Assembly (NCBI GenBank): GCA_902802305.1 | Contig: CADCLG010000010.1 | Span: forward strand, 28,635 to 92,634 | From: an uncultured Spirochaetaceae bacterium | GTDB lineage: Bacteria; Spirochaetota; Spirochaetia; Treponematales; Treponemataceae | Direction of reading: 5' to 3' | Length of the DNA stretch: 64,000 nucleotides | Part shown: piece after piece, positions 51,756 to 61,289 of the stretch | Layout: each line of letters starts with the position of its first letter | Numbering within the stretch: position 1 is the stretch's first letter | The notes under the pieces: generated by a model | Seen by the model: the letters and a program-made list of their open reading frames with translations, nothing else | Database searches by the model: none | Told to the model about the DNA's origin: nothing | Translations under genes and position numbers: made by a program

Positions 51756-52830
51756 TTATCTGATTTTTAATTTCTTCCAGAATTGCCAGAGTTTCCAAAC
51801 CATTATCCAGGGTTGATTTCAATTGGGCTTTCCCTTCCAGAAAATCGACGGCATTCTGAACCATATTTGCAAAATAGCCGGTTTTCTTTATCTTTTTTAC
51901 AGATTTATCAGGAACAAGGGAATAAAAACCGGTATAAAGCGATGATTCTTCCCTCTTATAAAAGTCAAATATTCCGTTCCCGATTTTTATGCGCCCCAAA
52001 CTGCCAATTATTTCAATTTCAAAACCAAAATACTTACTCTGCCCTGAAATATTAAAATTGATATCATTGCAGACAGAATTGCAGGCATGAACATTAATAT
52101 TCCGCACTACTTGGGGCTTTTCGTCATCGCGGGTCAGGCTGATTAGTTTTATATCCTGTAAACTATCATGCTTTTCAGAGACTTGCACCCCTCCACCAAG
52201 CAAAAATAAAACTATATCTACAAGATGAGTTCCATCGTGCAATAGAGAATACTCGCCTTTATCCTCTTTTTCTTTAAGATAAACACGCAGTCCGGAATCC
52301 AGGCGGGCATTCACAGTTAGGATTTTACCGATTTTAGAAAGATATTCGCGGGCAAAATTATAATCCAGGGCAAAACGTCGCTCATGATTTATCAAAAGAG
52401 GAACGTCAAACTCTTGGCTTTTCTGCTTTATAAGATTTCCCTCAGTTGTATTCAGAGCAACAGGTTTTTCAAGAATAATAAGCTTTGGCCTTCTTTCCAG
52501 GATTTTCAATGTAACAGATAAATGCGAATCTTCGTTGACAGCAATAACAATTATATCAGGAAGTTCTGTAAAAAAGTCTAAAAAATCAGACAAGTTGTTA
52601 AAAAATCTGGCATTTTCATTATACTTTTTTATGTATTTGCTAAAATTATTAAGATTTTCTTCATTTGTATCACAGCCGGCAACAATTTCTATCGAATTGT
52701 TTGTCAGCAAGGCCATTGTATGAGAAGCAGGCTGTTCCCTTTTTTTGTCAAAGCCTAAAGAAAAACCAATTCTCCCGGTTCCAATTATTGCCGCTGTATA
52801 TTTTTTATAAAGAAGATTATATTTACTCAT
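51739..52830 (-). CDS. Gfo/Idh/MocA-family NAD(P) oxidoreductase
   Basis: 363 aa. N-terminal Rossmann fold AAIIGTGRIGFSLGFDKK and the catalytic EKPVAL motif (about residue 124), typical of glucose-fructose oxidoreductase/inositol dehydrogenase relatives. The C-terminal alpha/beta domain is as usual. Substrate is probably a sugar or inositol derivative, unknown. Lies 6 nt after copA on the same strand, so likely the last gene of that run. Confidence 0.8.
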   Translation of the reverse strand: MSKYNLLYKKYTAAIIGTGRIGFSLGFDKKREQPASHTMALLTNNSIEIVAGCDTNEENLNNFSKYIKKYNENARFFNNLSDFLDFFTELPDIIVIAVNEDSHLSVTLKILERRPKLIILEKPVALNTTEGNLIKQKSQEFDVPLLINHERRFALDYNFAREYLSKIGKILTVNARLDSGLRVYLKEKEDKGEYSLLHDGTHLVDIVLFLLGGGVQVSEKHDSLQDIKLISLTRDDEKPQVVRNINVHACNSVCNDINFNISGQSKYFGFEIEIIGSLGRIKIGNGIFDFYKREESSLYTGFYSLVPDKSVKKIKKTGYFANMVQNAVDFLEGKAQLKSTLDNGLETLAILEEIKNQIITCGV

Positions 52831-52836
52831 AGAATA

Positions 52837-55440
52837 TTATGCAGAAATAAACTTATAACCTGCCTTTGTTATTGCCTTTTCAAAATCCTTATCTTTTACT
52901 TCCTTTGAAAGAATAACCTTTACTTCACCACTCGTATGGTCAGCAGAAGCAGATTCAACGCCCTTTATCTTTTCAAGAGCTTCTTTTACATGCATTTCGC
53001 AATGATTGCACATCATGCCTTCAACCTTCAATGTTTTTTCAATTTCAGCCATATCAGCCTCCTGTGATTTATTTTTTCTGTTAAAAATATTTTTACCAGA
53101 TTTACGAATATTTACAAGATTCAATCTCAAAGCATTAGTTACTACACAAAAACTGGACAAACTCATTGCCGCCGCACCAAGCATTGGATTCATTTCAAGA
53201 CCAAATGCATGATAATAAGCTCCTGCGGCAATAGGAATCAAAGCAATGTTATAGAAAAATGCCCAGAAAAGATTTTCATGTATATTTGTAAGGGTTTTTC
53301 TGCTAAGTCTGATTGCCGCACTTACATCATTCAAGCGGTTCTTCACAAGAACAAGATCCGCAGCATCAATTGCTACATCCGCCCCAGCCCCAATTGCAAT
53401 ACCTATATCGGCACTTGTAAGAGCCGGCGCATCATTCACCCCGTCACCTACCATGCAAACCTTGCCCTTCTGCTTTAATTTCTTTATTTCTGCTTCCTTT
53501 CCAGCTGGGAGAATATTTGCGACAACTTCATCCAGACCTACTTTTTCTGCAATTGCCCTGGCAGTAAGATTATTGTCACCGGTAAGCATAACAACCTTAA
53601 TACCCATGTTTTTAAGCTCAGCAATAGCCTCAGGACTTTCCGGTTTGATTGTATCAGCAACCGCAATTATTCCCAAAAAAGTCGAATGCGGACTTGCGAG
53701 AGAAGCTTGTGAAGCAAAAAGCAGAGGCGTCTGTCCTTTTTTACTGATTTTATCGATTGAAACCTTTATTGCTTCCAGCAAATCAGGCTGGTTCTGTTGA
53801 ATATCAAGGCAATTTTCAAGAATAAAAGTCAGATTTCCACCAAAATACTCGAAAACTGTGTTATCAACATGTCTACTTCCCTTAACACCCTTTCCGCTTA
53901 CAATCTCAAAATTATCAAGTTCTTCCCCATTTATTCCTTTATCTTCTGCGTACTTTACAATCGCTTTTGCCAGAGGATGCTCACTTTTTACTTCCAGATT
54001 ATATGCCACCTGTAAAAGTGCTTTTTCATCACCAAGCCCAAGAGAAGAATCAAAATCTACAACTTCCGGTTCACCTTTTGTAATTGTTCCAGTCTTATCC
54101 AATGCCACAATCTGAGTTTTTCCAGCATTTTCAAGACTTGCAGAAGTTTTAAATAAAATGCCGTTTTTGGCACCAACACCATTTCCAACCATAATTGCAA
54201 CCGGCGTCGCCAGCCCCAGGGCACAAGGACAGCTCACTACAAGAACAGCAATAGCTCTGGACAAGGCAAATGATAATTCAGCTCCAAAAATCAGCCAGAG
54301 TGCAAAAGTAATTGCCGCAATAATTATAACCGCAGGAACAAAAACTCCAGAAACTTTATCTGCAATCTTGGCAATTGGAGCTTTTGTCGCTGCCGCATCA
54401 CTGACCATCTGAATTATCTGTGAAATTGTCGTATCCTGACCAACCCGCTCTGCCCTGCATTTTATATATCCATTAATATTTGCCGTACCTGAATAAACAC
54501 TGTCACCCGGTTTTTTATCAAGCGGAATAGATTCACCAGTCAAAGAAGATTCATTTATCGAAGTTTGCCCTTCAATTATTACACCATCAACAGGAAGATT
54601 CTGTCCCGGATAAACGACGAATATATCACCGACCTGAACTCTTTCAATATCAACCTCAGTTTCTATACCATCCCGTATGATAACTGCCTTTTTAGGAGCA
54701 AGCTTCATCAAACTTTTAAGCGCATTTGTTGTTTTACCCTTTGAAATTGATTCAAGAAGCTTTCCCACAGTAATCAGCGTCAGAATCATTGCGGCACTTT
54801 CAAAATAAAAACTATCCATAAAGTGCATGACTTTGCTTTCATCACCTTTCAAAACAGCATCCGTCATTCCAAAAAGCATAAAAACACTGTATAAAAAACT
54901 AACTCCAGAGCCCATTGCTACCAGAGTATCCATATTTGGAGCCCCGTGAATTAGACTTTTAAAACCGCTTATAAAAAACTTTTTATTAATTACAAGAATG
55001 ATTGCCGCAAGAATCATCTGCAAAAGTCCCATTGCAACATGATTTCCATTAAACCAGGAAGGAAGCGGCCAATTCCACATCATGTGCCCCATGCTTACAT
55101 ACATCAGAATCAGCAAAAAAAGAGCGGAAGAAATAAGACGTTTTATAAGAAGAGGAGTTTCTTTATTTTCAAGCAGAGAATCGCTTTCAGATTTTATTGC
55201 AGAAGTCCCGGCAGAATCTGAAGCAGAATTAGAAGCAGGCTTTCCAATTAGGCTGGCACCATAACCGGCATTTTCCACTGCTTTTATAATTTCTGAAAAA
55301 TCAGCAGAGCCTTCAACCCCCATTGAATTAGTTAGAAGACTTACAGAACATTCACTTACACCTTTTACCTTAGAAACAGCCTTTTCCACCCTAGCCTGGC
55401 AAGCTGCACAACTCATTCCAGTGATATTATATTTTTGCAT
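52837..55440 (-). CDS. copA: Copper-exporting P-type ATPase with HMA domains at both ends
   Basis: 867 aa. N-terminal heavy-metal-binding domain with GMSCAACQ, eight expected membrane helices, CPCALG metal-binding motif in helix 6 (about 404), phosphorylation DKTGT (about 444), TGDN and GDGVNDAPAL hinge. A second HMA domain sits at the C-terminus (GMMCNHC, about 808), where many species keep a separate CopZ chaperone gene; it may be a fused CopZ. Pumps Cu(I) out of the cell. RBS CAGGAG. It lies 26 nt after the biotin ECF T-component gene. Confidence 0.92.
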   Translation of the reverse strand: MQKYNITGMSCAACQARVEKAVSKVKGVSECSVSLLTNSMGVEGSADFSEIIKAVENAGYGASLIGKPASNSASDSAGTSAIKSESDSLLENKETPLLIKRLISSALFLLILMYVSMGHMMWNWPLPSWFNGNHVAMGLLQMILAAIILVINKKFFISGFKSLIHGAPNMDTLVAMGSGVSFLYSVFMLFGMTDAVLKGDESKVMHFMDSFYFESAAMILTLITVGKLLESISKGKTTNALKSLMKLAPKKAVIIRDGIETEVDIERVQVGDIFVVYPGQNLPVDGVIIEGQTSINESSLTGESIPLDKKPGDSVYSGTANINGYIKCRAERVGQDTTISQIIQMVSDAAATKAPIAKIADKVSGVFVPAVIIIAAITFALWLIFGAELSFALSRAIAVLVVSCPCALGLATPVAIMVGNGVGAKNGILFKTSASLENAGKTQIVALDKTGTITKGEPEVVDFDSSLGLGDEKALLQVAYNLEVKSEHPLAKAIVKYAEDKGINGEELDNFEIVSGKGVKGSRHVDNTVFEYFGGNLTFILENCLDIQQNQPDLLEAIKVSIDKISKKGQTPLLFASQASLASPHSTFLGIIAVADTIKPESPEAIAELKNMGIKVVMLTGDNNLTARAIAEKVGLDEVVANILPAGKEAEIKKLKQKGKVCMVGDGVNDAPALTSADIGIAIGAGADVAIDAADLVLVKNRLNDVSAAIRLSRKTLTNIHENLFWAFFYNIALIPIAAGAYYHAFGLEMNPMLGAAAMSLSSFCVVTNALRLNLVNIRKSGKNIFNRKNKSQEADMAEIEKTLKVEGMMCNHCEMHVKEALEKIKGVESASADHTSGEVKVILSKEVKDKDFEKAITKAGYKFISA

Positions 55441-55466
55441 TTAATTCTCCTGCCACTTTAAAAATA

Positions 55467-56156
55467 TTAAAAAAAACTTTCTGTGACAAGAGAATATTTT
55501 ATCTGCAAGGCTTTTGCCATGTTGTATGCTTTTTTCATGCCAACTGAAAATAAAACTGGCAGCAAAGTAATATACATTCTTATTCCCCTTTTCCCCTGAC
55601 GAGCATACCAGGCTTTTTTTGACTGATTCCAAATAGAATAAACAAGCGGAATAAAATTAATGAAAAGAGAAATCGCATTAGAAACTGTTTTTTTGCAGGG
55701 AAGATGCAAAATCCTGCATATAAATATTTCTATTTTTTCACAACCTTCCCTAATTTCCAGCGAGGTTGAAGTTCTGTACAAAATTGAGGCAGTTTGCAAA
55801 AGACAGAATAATTTTATCAGCATAAAAATAGAAGCTCTGTCCATTCCAAAATTGATTTCCGATAAAGCAGAACCAGCCGAAAGACCCGCAATCAAAGAAG
55901 ACAAAAGAGAATATAAAATCAGCAGAATTGAATAATAAAGGCCGGGTTTTAAATCTTTAAGCTGCTCACGGATAGTAAAATGCAGACAAAATGACAGGAC
56001 AATCTGGAGAAAAAATATTGTAAGTGAAAAAAAAGGAGGAAGGGAAAAAATTGCAATGCTCATAAGAGGAAGAAAAATAATCTTTCCCCAGGCAGGCATT
56101 TTGTGAATCAGAGAATTACCGGCTTTATAGCTGAATGCTGAATATTTTTCCGACAT
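55467..56156 (-). CDS. bioN: ECF transporter T component (BioN-type)
   Basis: 229 aa, five or more hydrophobic helices with the coupling-helix region near the C-terminus (NQSKKAWYARQGKRGIRMYI, containing the ARG-like motif). Transmits ATPase movement to the S component BioY. Starts 12 nt after the BioM gene. Context (BioY, birA) supports biotin. Confidence 0.8.
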   Translation of the reverse strand: MSEKYSAFSYKAGNSLIHKMPAWGKIIFLPLMSIAIFSLPPFFSLTIFFLQIVLSFCLHFTIREQLKDLKPGLYYSILLILYSLLSSLIAGLSAGSALSEINFGMDRASIFMLIKLFCLLQTASILYRTSTSLEIREGCEKIEIFICRILHLPCKKTVSNAISLFINFIPLVYSIWNQSKKAWYARQGKRGIRMYITLLPVLFSVGMKKAYNMAKALQIKYSLVTESFF

Positions 56157-56168
56157 AAATCACCTAAG

Positions 56169-56876
56169 CTACCATACCAAATCTTCAAAGCAATTATAGG
56201 AAGCAAGAGGTTTTCGTATATTCCATTCTTCCAGATTCTGCAGCAGACCATCTCTTGAAGAACCATCAAAAACTTTTTCACCACGAAAAAGAACTATAAA
56301 ACGGTCAGAAAGGGCAAGGCATTTTTCTATTTCGTGAGTAAGGATGATTATTGTCTTTCCTTGAGCTTTCAGTTCTTTTATCAGTGCATTAACCTGCTTT
56401 ACCCCACCGTAATCAAGATTTGCATAAGGTTCATCAAAAATAATTATTGATAAATCCATGGCAAGCATACAGGCAACTGCAAGGCGGCGTTTTTCACCAC
56501 CCGAAAGAAAACGTGCAGGAAAATCTTTTTTTTCACTCAATCCAGTGATTTTGAGAACACGCAGAACAGATTCAGCAATTTTTTCTTTTTTCCAGCCAAG
56601 ATTTTTGGGACCAAAAGCAATGTCTTCATATACAGTTTCACCAAGAATCTGAGTTTCTGCTTCCTGAAAAACCAGGCCGGGTCTTGAAAAAGCTTTTACA
56701 TTTCCACTGTCTGCTTCTTCAAGACCAGCAATTATATTCATTAAAACTGTTTTTCCACTTCCATTTTCGCCGCCAATTACGACACATTCACCCTCATTTA
56801 TTTCAAAGCTTACATTTTTAAGTGCCTTTGTTGACTGAAAGCTTTTAGAAACATTATTCACTATCAGACTTTTCAT
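56169..56876 (-). CDS. bioM: ECF transporter ATPase (BioM-type)
   Basis: 235 aa. Walker A GGENGSGKT (about 32-40), signature LSGGEKRR (about 123-130), Walker B IIIFDEPYANLD, and His in ILTHEIEKC. Drives biotin import with BioN and BioY. The ATG at 56876 is preferred (a TTG at 56897 would extend it); no clear SD, but the start lies inside the end of bioY, so coupling is likely. Confidence 0.85.
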   Translation of the reverse strand: MKSLIVNNVSKSFQSTKALKNVSFEINEGECVVIGGENGSGKTVLMNIIAGLEEADSGNVKAFSRPGLVFQEAETQILGETVYEDIAFGPKNLGWKKEKIAESVLRVLKITGLSEKKDFPARFLSGGEKRRLAVACMLAMDLSIIIFDEPYANLDYGGVKQVNALIKELKAQGKTIIILTHEIEKCLALSDRFIVLFRGEKVFDGSSRDGLLQNLEEWNIRKPLASYNCFEDLVW

Positions 56877-57456
56877 TTGGATACAAATATCTGGCAAGAA
56901 GCGGTCTAATTTTCAAAGCTACAGGAACCGCAACAATAATCTTCAATAAATCACCAGGAAGATAAGGAAGAACACAGGCAGATAAAGTAAAGGCCAAAGC
57001 AGTCTTATCGGCCGGAACCTTTTCCATTTTTCTTGCCCATCGTGCAAAATGAATTACACCAGGAACATAAAGGATAATCATTCCTGCAAATATTGCAATT
57101 GTAATGCGAACTGCATTCTTCCAAGTGATTTTGCTTTCATCTACATCAGGCTTACCGGCAATCAAACCTGCAAGAAGTGCCCCCAAAAGATAACCGGCAA
57201 GAAATCCTCCTGTAGGTCCAATCCAAACTGCTGGACCACTGCTTCCTCCAGAATAAACCGGCAGCCCCACAAGACCAGCAAGCAGAAACAAAGCCGTTGG
57301 AGCAGCAGATATTATTCCACCAAATAAAACTCCGGATAAAATGCAGAGAACATTCTGCAAAACAATTGGAACAAGACCCAAAGGGATTTTCATAAAAGCC
57401 CCCACACAGATAATTGCGGCAAACAAGGCTATAAATACAGATTTCAATTTTTTCAT
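56854..57456 (-). CDS. bioY: Biotin transporter S component BioY
   Basis: 200 aa, six predicted helices with BioY landmarks: MKIPLGLVPIVLQNVLCILSG, GLPVYSGGSSGPAVWIGPTGG and the YLPGDLLKIIVA segment. Binds biotin in the membrane. First gene of bioY-bioM-bioN. A BirA-type operator lies upstream and its left arm overlaps a TTTACA -35. Confidence 0.92.
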   Translation of the reverse strand: MKKLKSVFIALFAAIICVGAFMKIPLGLVPIVLQNVLCILSGVLFGGIISAAPTALFLLAGLVGLPVYSGGSSGPAVWIGPTGGFLAGYLLGALLAGLIAGKPDVDESKITWKNAVRITIAIFAGMIILYVPGVIHFARWARKMEKVPADKTALAFTLSACVLPYLPGDLLKIIVAVPVALKIRPLLARYLYPNEKSDSE

Positions 57457-57486
57457 GATTCACTACAATACACAAAAACAAGACGA

Positions 57487-57518
57487 TTGTAAACCCGTTG
57501 CGCATAATTAAGTTTACA
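57487..57518. promoter_or_regulatory. BirA-type biotin operator with bioY promoter
   Basis: TTGTAAACC (57487-57495), about 15 nt, then AGTTTACAT (57511-57519), close to the known BirA operator (TTGTAAACC-N14/15-GGTTTACAA). On the minus strand TTTACA (57493-57488), 17 nt, TATTGT (57470-57465) form the bioY promoter. The birA gene is divergent. Confidence 0.75.
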
Positions 57519-57614
57519 TTATTAAAAACATTTCCTCTCTCCCCCACACACACGCCTGTTTACACACGCCTGTCCGTCTTGAAGTTACGTATAATTACAA
57601 ATATACTTTCTTTT

Positions 57615-58664
57615 ATGAAGACCAAGGAACTTGTTTTAGAAGCACTTTCGGAAGCAAAAAAATCTCAGACAGCAATTTCAATTTCTGGGGAAGAGCTTGC
57701 AAAAAAATGTCAGGTAAGTCGGGCAGCCATCTGGAAAGCCGTTGATTCACTCAGAAAAGAAGGTTTTATAATTCAGGGAACTACAAACGGAGGTTATATT
57801 CTTGAAGAAAATAATGATGTTGTTTCCCCTGCTCTTTTTTACTCTTATATAAAAAATAATTATCCTGAGGAAAGTGATTTACACAAGGACTTTCACAAAA
57901 TACAGGTTGAATGTTTCAAAGAAATTGATTCGACAAATCTTTATGCAAAAAAACTTTTGGCTGCAAGTCCCCGCCTGAACAAAAAAGTTATAATTGCAGA
58001 ACATCAGACAGCTGGTCGCGGACGAATGGGAAGAACCTTTTATTCTCCTGCAAAAAGTGGAATCTATTTGAGCGCAATTTATTCTCCTGCAAATCCAATT
58101 ACAAATCCGGCAAAAATAACAGCTTTTAGTGCAGTTGCTGTCTGCCGGGCAATTAAAAAGCTTTATGGAATTGAAACAAAAATCAAATGGATTAATGATA
58201 TTTTTTACAAGGATAAAAAAATCTGCGGTATTCTGACAGAAGGCTTTACCAATTTTGAAACTTCCCTTATTGAATCTGCAATTATCGGAATCGGTATAAA
58301 TATAGAAGAAAACAAGGAAGCCTTTCCAGAAGAAGTCAAAAAAATCGCTGGTTCAATTTTTTCAAACAACACAGACACTCTCAATACGCATGTAAGCCGA
58401 TGTGAACTTGCGGCAGAAGTTTCCGTTCAGCTTTTTAAAATCCTTGAAGAAACTCCAGAAGCGGTCTTTAAAGAATATAAAGAATTATCTTTTCTTCTTG
58501 GCAAAACACTTACGGTTTACCCTGTAATTGGTGATGAAAAATCCTCGTATAAGGCAAAAGCTGTTGATATAGATGAAAATGCCAGTCTAATCGTAGAATT
58601 GAGCGATGGAAGCAGAAAATCACTTTTTTCCGGGGAAGTTTCCCTCAAATCTGCCAATTTTTAG
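57615..58664 (+). CDS. birA: Biotin--protein ligase / biotin operon repressor
   Basis: 350 aa. N-terminal helix-turn-helix (SGEELAKKCQVSRAAIWKAV, then wing IQGTTNGGYIL), so it can repress. The catalytic domain has HQTAGRGRMGR (about 130-140) and KWINDIFYKDKKICGIL, and a C-terminal SH3-like end. It attaches biotin to carboxylases. The ATG at 57615 gives a normal N-terminus; the longer open frame upstream is rejected. No SD is visible. Divergent from bioYMN with a shared operator. Confidence 0.92.
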   Translation: MKTKELVLEALSEAKKSQTAISISGEELAKKCQVSRAAIWKAVDSLRKEGFIIQGTTNGGYILEENNDVVSPALFYSYIKNNYPEESDLHKDFHKIQVECFKEIDSTNLYAKKLLAASPRLNKKVIIAEHQTAGRGRMGRTFYSPAKSGIYLSAIYSPANPITNPAKITAFSAVAVCRAIKKLYGIETKIKWINDIFYKDKKICGILTEGFTNFETSLIESAIIGIGINIEENKEAFPEEVKKIAGSIFSNNTDTLNTHVSRCELAAEVSVQLFKILEETPEAVFKEYKELSFLLGKTLTVYPVIGDEKSSYKAKAVDIDENASLIVELSDGSRKSLFSGEVSLKSANF

Positions 58665-58749
58665 TCATTAGAGTTTTTTAAAGTAGATTTTTATAAAAAA
58701 TCATATATAATTATAAAGATTATTTATTATTTTTTATGGAGAAATAAAA

Positions 58750-59301
58750 ATGTCTACACCACTTATTATTATTGCAATTGTTGTTTTAATTGTTCTTTGG
58801 GTAATCCTTACTTACAACAGCTTTATCAAGATGAAGACTGGCTGCGAAGAAGGATTCGCTACAATGGATGTTTATCTTAAAAAACGTTTTGACCTTATTC
58901 CTAACCTTGTAGCAACTGTAAAAGGTTATGCTAAACACGAAGCTGAAACCTTGGAAAAAGTAATCGCTGCTCGAAACGCAGGTGGACGTACTTCAATTGA
59001 AGACAAAATCGAAGATGAAAATCAGATTACTGGTGCTATCAGACAGATTTTTGCATTAAGCGAAAGCTATCCTGATTTGAAAGCCAATACAAACTTTCAG
59101 GAATTGCAGACTCAGTTATCATCTATCGAAGAAGACATTGCTAATTCACGAAAATATTACAATGCTGTTGTTAAAAATTACAACACAAAGTGTCAAACAA
59201 TTCCTTCAAACATTATTGCCAAGATTTTCCACTTTGAAAAGCTTCCTATGTTCTCTGTTGATGATGAAGCAGAACGCAAAAATGTTAAAGTTGAGTTTTA
59301 A
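58750..59301 (+). CDS. lemA: LemA-family membrane protein
   Basis: 183 aa. One N-terminal membrane helix (about 5-23), then YNSFIKMKTGCEEGFATMDVYLKKRFDLIPNLV and the helical FQELQTQLSSIEEDIANSRKYYN part typical of LemA. Role unknown; often paired with a DUF2207 protein, as here. RBS GGAG before the ATG. Confidence 0.88.
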   Translation: MSTPLIIIAIVVLIVLWVILTYNSFIKMKTGCEEGFATMDVYLKKRFDLIPNLVATVKGYAKHEAETLEKVIAARNAGGRTSIEDKIEDENQITGAIRQIFALSESYPDLKANTNFQELQTQLSSIEEDIANSRKYYNAVVKNYNTKCQTIPSNIIAKIFHFEKLPMFSVDDEAERKNVKVEF

Positions 59302-59361
59302 TTAATTCTTTTAATAATTTGCAATTGTAATTTTAAAAAATTTATTTCTGAAGAGTCTAAA

Positions 59362-61257
59362 ATGAAGAGAAAGTTTACTCTGTTATTCGCACTTATTATA
59401 TTAATTGCGGCTCCTGTTTTTGCAGATAAAGCCGGCTATTATATAAATTATTATAATTTTGACGCTGTTCTGCATGAAAATAATGTTCTCACGGTCAATG
59501 AAGTTATTGATGTTGTTTTCACTGAACCTCGACATGGTATTTACAGGTCTTTACCTTTATATTATTACGTCACTAATTATGAAGATAAAAACAACCGTGA
59601 AATGACCTATGCTGAAAACTACCGCCACATATATACCGGAAGTGATCAAAACTCAACCAGTACAGAGGGCAACACATTTTTTATAAAAATTGGTAATCCT
59701 AACAAGGAAATCAGCGGAAGCCATACTTACACCATATCCTATGAATGTGTCATGCCGGATGACAGAATAAAATCCTATGACTTTTTCTATTATTCTCCTC
59801 TCGGTGCTTATTGGGAAACTACAATAAATCAATTTGATTTTAACATTCAATTTGAAAAGCCCTTACCTCCAGAGACAGAATTGCAATTTTACAGCGGAGA
59901 TACAAGCTCTACATCAAACCTCTTAAATGTTGATTATAAATATGACTCAAATCATATAAAGGGAACAGCCTCAAGAATTTCTCCTAAACAGGCAATAACT
60001 ATTTTTGCGAGGCTGCCAGAGGGATATACAATCGGAGCAAAAAAAGTTTCGCCTATTCCTGCCTGGATTCTTGCCATTGTAACTATTGCAATCCTTCTTT
60101 ATTCTCTCTTCTTGTGCCTTACCTCATCAACAAAACGACCGGTTAAAACTGTAGAATTCTATCCGCCAAAAAACATTCCTCCTTCCGAAGTTGGATATAT
60201 TATCGATAAATCTGCGGATGACAGCGATATTTTGGCCTTAATTCCCTATTGGGCACAAAAAGGATATATTTCAATTTCAGAAGAAAAGGCAAAAAAATAT
60301 CTCAAGCAAAAAACTGTCGTAACAATTATTAAGAAAAAGAATCTTGAACACGATGAACCGGAATATCAGAAATTCTTTTTTAATTACCTTTTTTCAAAAT
60401 CAGATAAATTCAAATTCTCTAATCTTTCCAGCAAATTTATAGATAAAATGGACAAGACAAGAGATAAATTGGCAGAAGAATATGAAGATGAAGATAGAAT
60501 TCTTTACACAGGAGAATCAAAATCTCTTGTCTTGCTTTTTATTTCTTCACTTATGACCTTCCTGACCTTTGCTTTTTCAAGTCAGGTTTCTTTTGATGAT
60601 AATCTTTTCCTCTCCCTGCTGATTATTCCAGTTTTCTTTATTGGACTTGCTTTTAATAAGACGATTTATACAAAATATTTCAGAAAAATTGGTAAAACTT
60701 TTAAATACTTTTTTTACGCGGCTGTTATCGCCTTTGCAATTTTCGCAACAATAAAGCTTACAAAAAATGACAATTCCCTTCCTATAGTTGTTTTTTATAT
60801 TATTTCTGCACTTTACTCTCTGGTTGCGATTTTCAACGGAAGAATAATTCAGATGACTCCATATAATATTGAAATCACCGGCAAGCTTTTGGGCTTAAAA
60901 GAATTCATTAAAGTTGCAGAAGTTCCACGACTGGAGCTTTTACTGGAAGAAAATCCTTCATACTATTATGACATTCTTCCTTATGCCATGGTTTTTGGTC
61001 TTGCCGAAAAATGGGCTTCAAGATTTGCAAACATTACAATTAACGAACCATCCTGGTACTCTGGAATTATAGATCCGTCAATGCATTTCAGTTCCTTAAA
61101 TCTGATAAACACCATCCAGAAGGATGTTATGAATCCTGTAAAAGCTACCCGCGCAGAAGTACAGAGTAAGAGCAAAAGTAGCAGTAGTGGTGGCAGCAGT
61201 CACAGCTTTGGTTCAGCCGGTGGCGGTGGAGGCGGCGGCGGTGGCGGAAGCTGGTAA
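59362..61257 (+). CDS. DUF2207-type membrane protein with glycine-rich tail
   Basis: 631 aa. Signal peptide (about 22 residues, ends VFA), an extracellular beta domain with GIYRSLPLYY, a membrane helix near 230-252, further helices near 385-470, and a C-terminus of Ser runs then about ten Gly ending SW. This is the usual DUF2207 architecture, often next to lemA. Function unknown; the Gly-rich tail may be disordered. Confidence 0.82.
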   Translation: MKRKFTLLFALIILIAAPVFADKAGYYINYYNFDAVLHENNVLTVNEVIDVVFTEPRHGIYRSLPLYYYVTNYEDKNNREMTYAENYRHIYTGSDQNSTSTEGNTFFIKIGNPNKEISGSHTYTISYECVMPDDRIKSYDFFYYSPLGAYWETTINQFDFNIQFEKPLPPETELQFYSGDTSSTSNLLNVDYKYDSNHIKGTASRISPKQAITIFARLPEGYTIGAKKVSPIPAWILAIVTIAILLYSLFLCLTSSTKRPVKTVEFYPPKNIPPSEVGYIIDKSADDSDILALIPYWAQKGYISISEEKAKKYLKQKTVVTIIKKKNLEHDEPEYQKFFFNYLFSKSDKFKFSNLSSKFIDKMDKTRDKLAEEYEDEDRILYTGESKSLVLLFISSLMTFLTFAFSSQVSFDDNLFLSLLIIPVFFIGLAFNKTIYTKYFRKIGKTFKYFFYAAVIAFAIFATIKLTKNDNSLPIVVFYIISALYSLVAIFNGRIIQMTPYNIEITGKLLGLKEFIKVAEVPRLELLLEENPSYYYDILPYAMVFGLAEKWASRFANITINEPSWYSGIIDPSMHFSSLNLINTIQKDVMNPVKATRAEVQSKSKSSSSGGSSHSFGSAGGGGGGGGGGSW

Positions 61258-61289
61258 TCCATTTTGAGCTTTTACAGTTGGAGTTTTTT

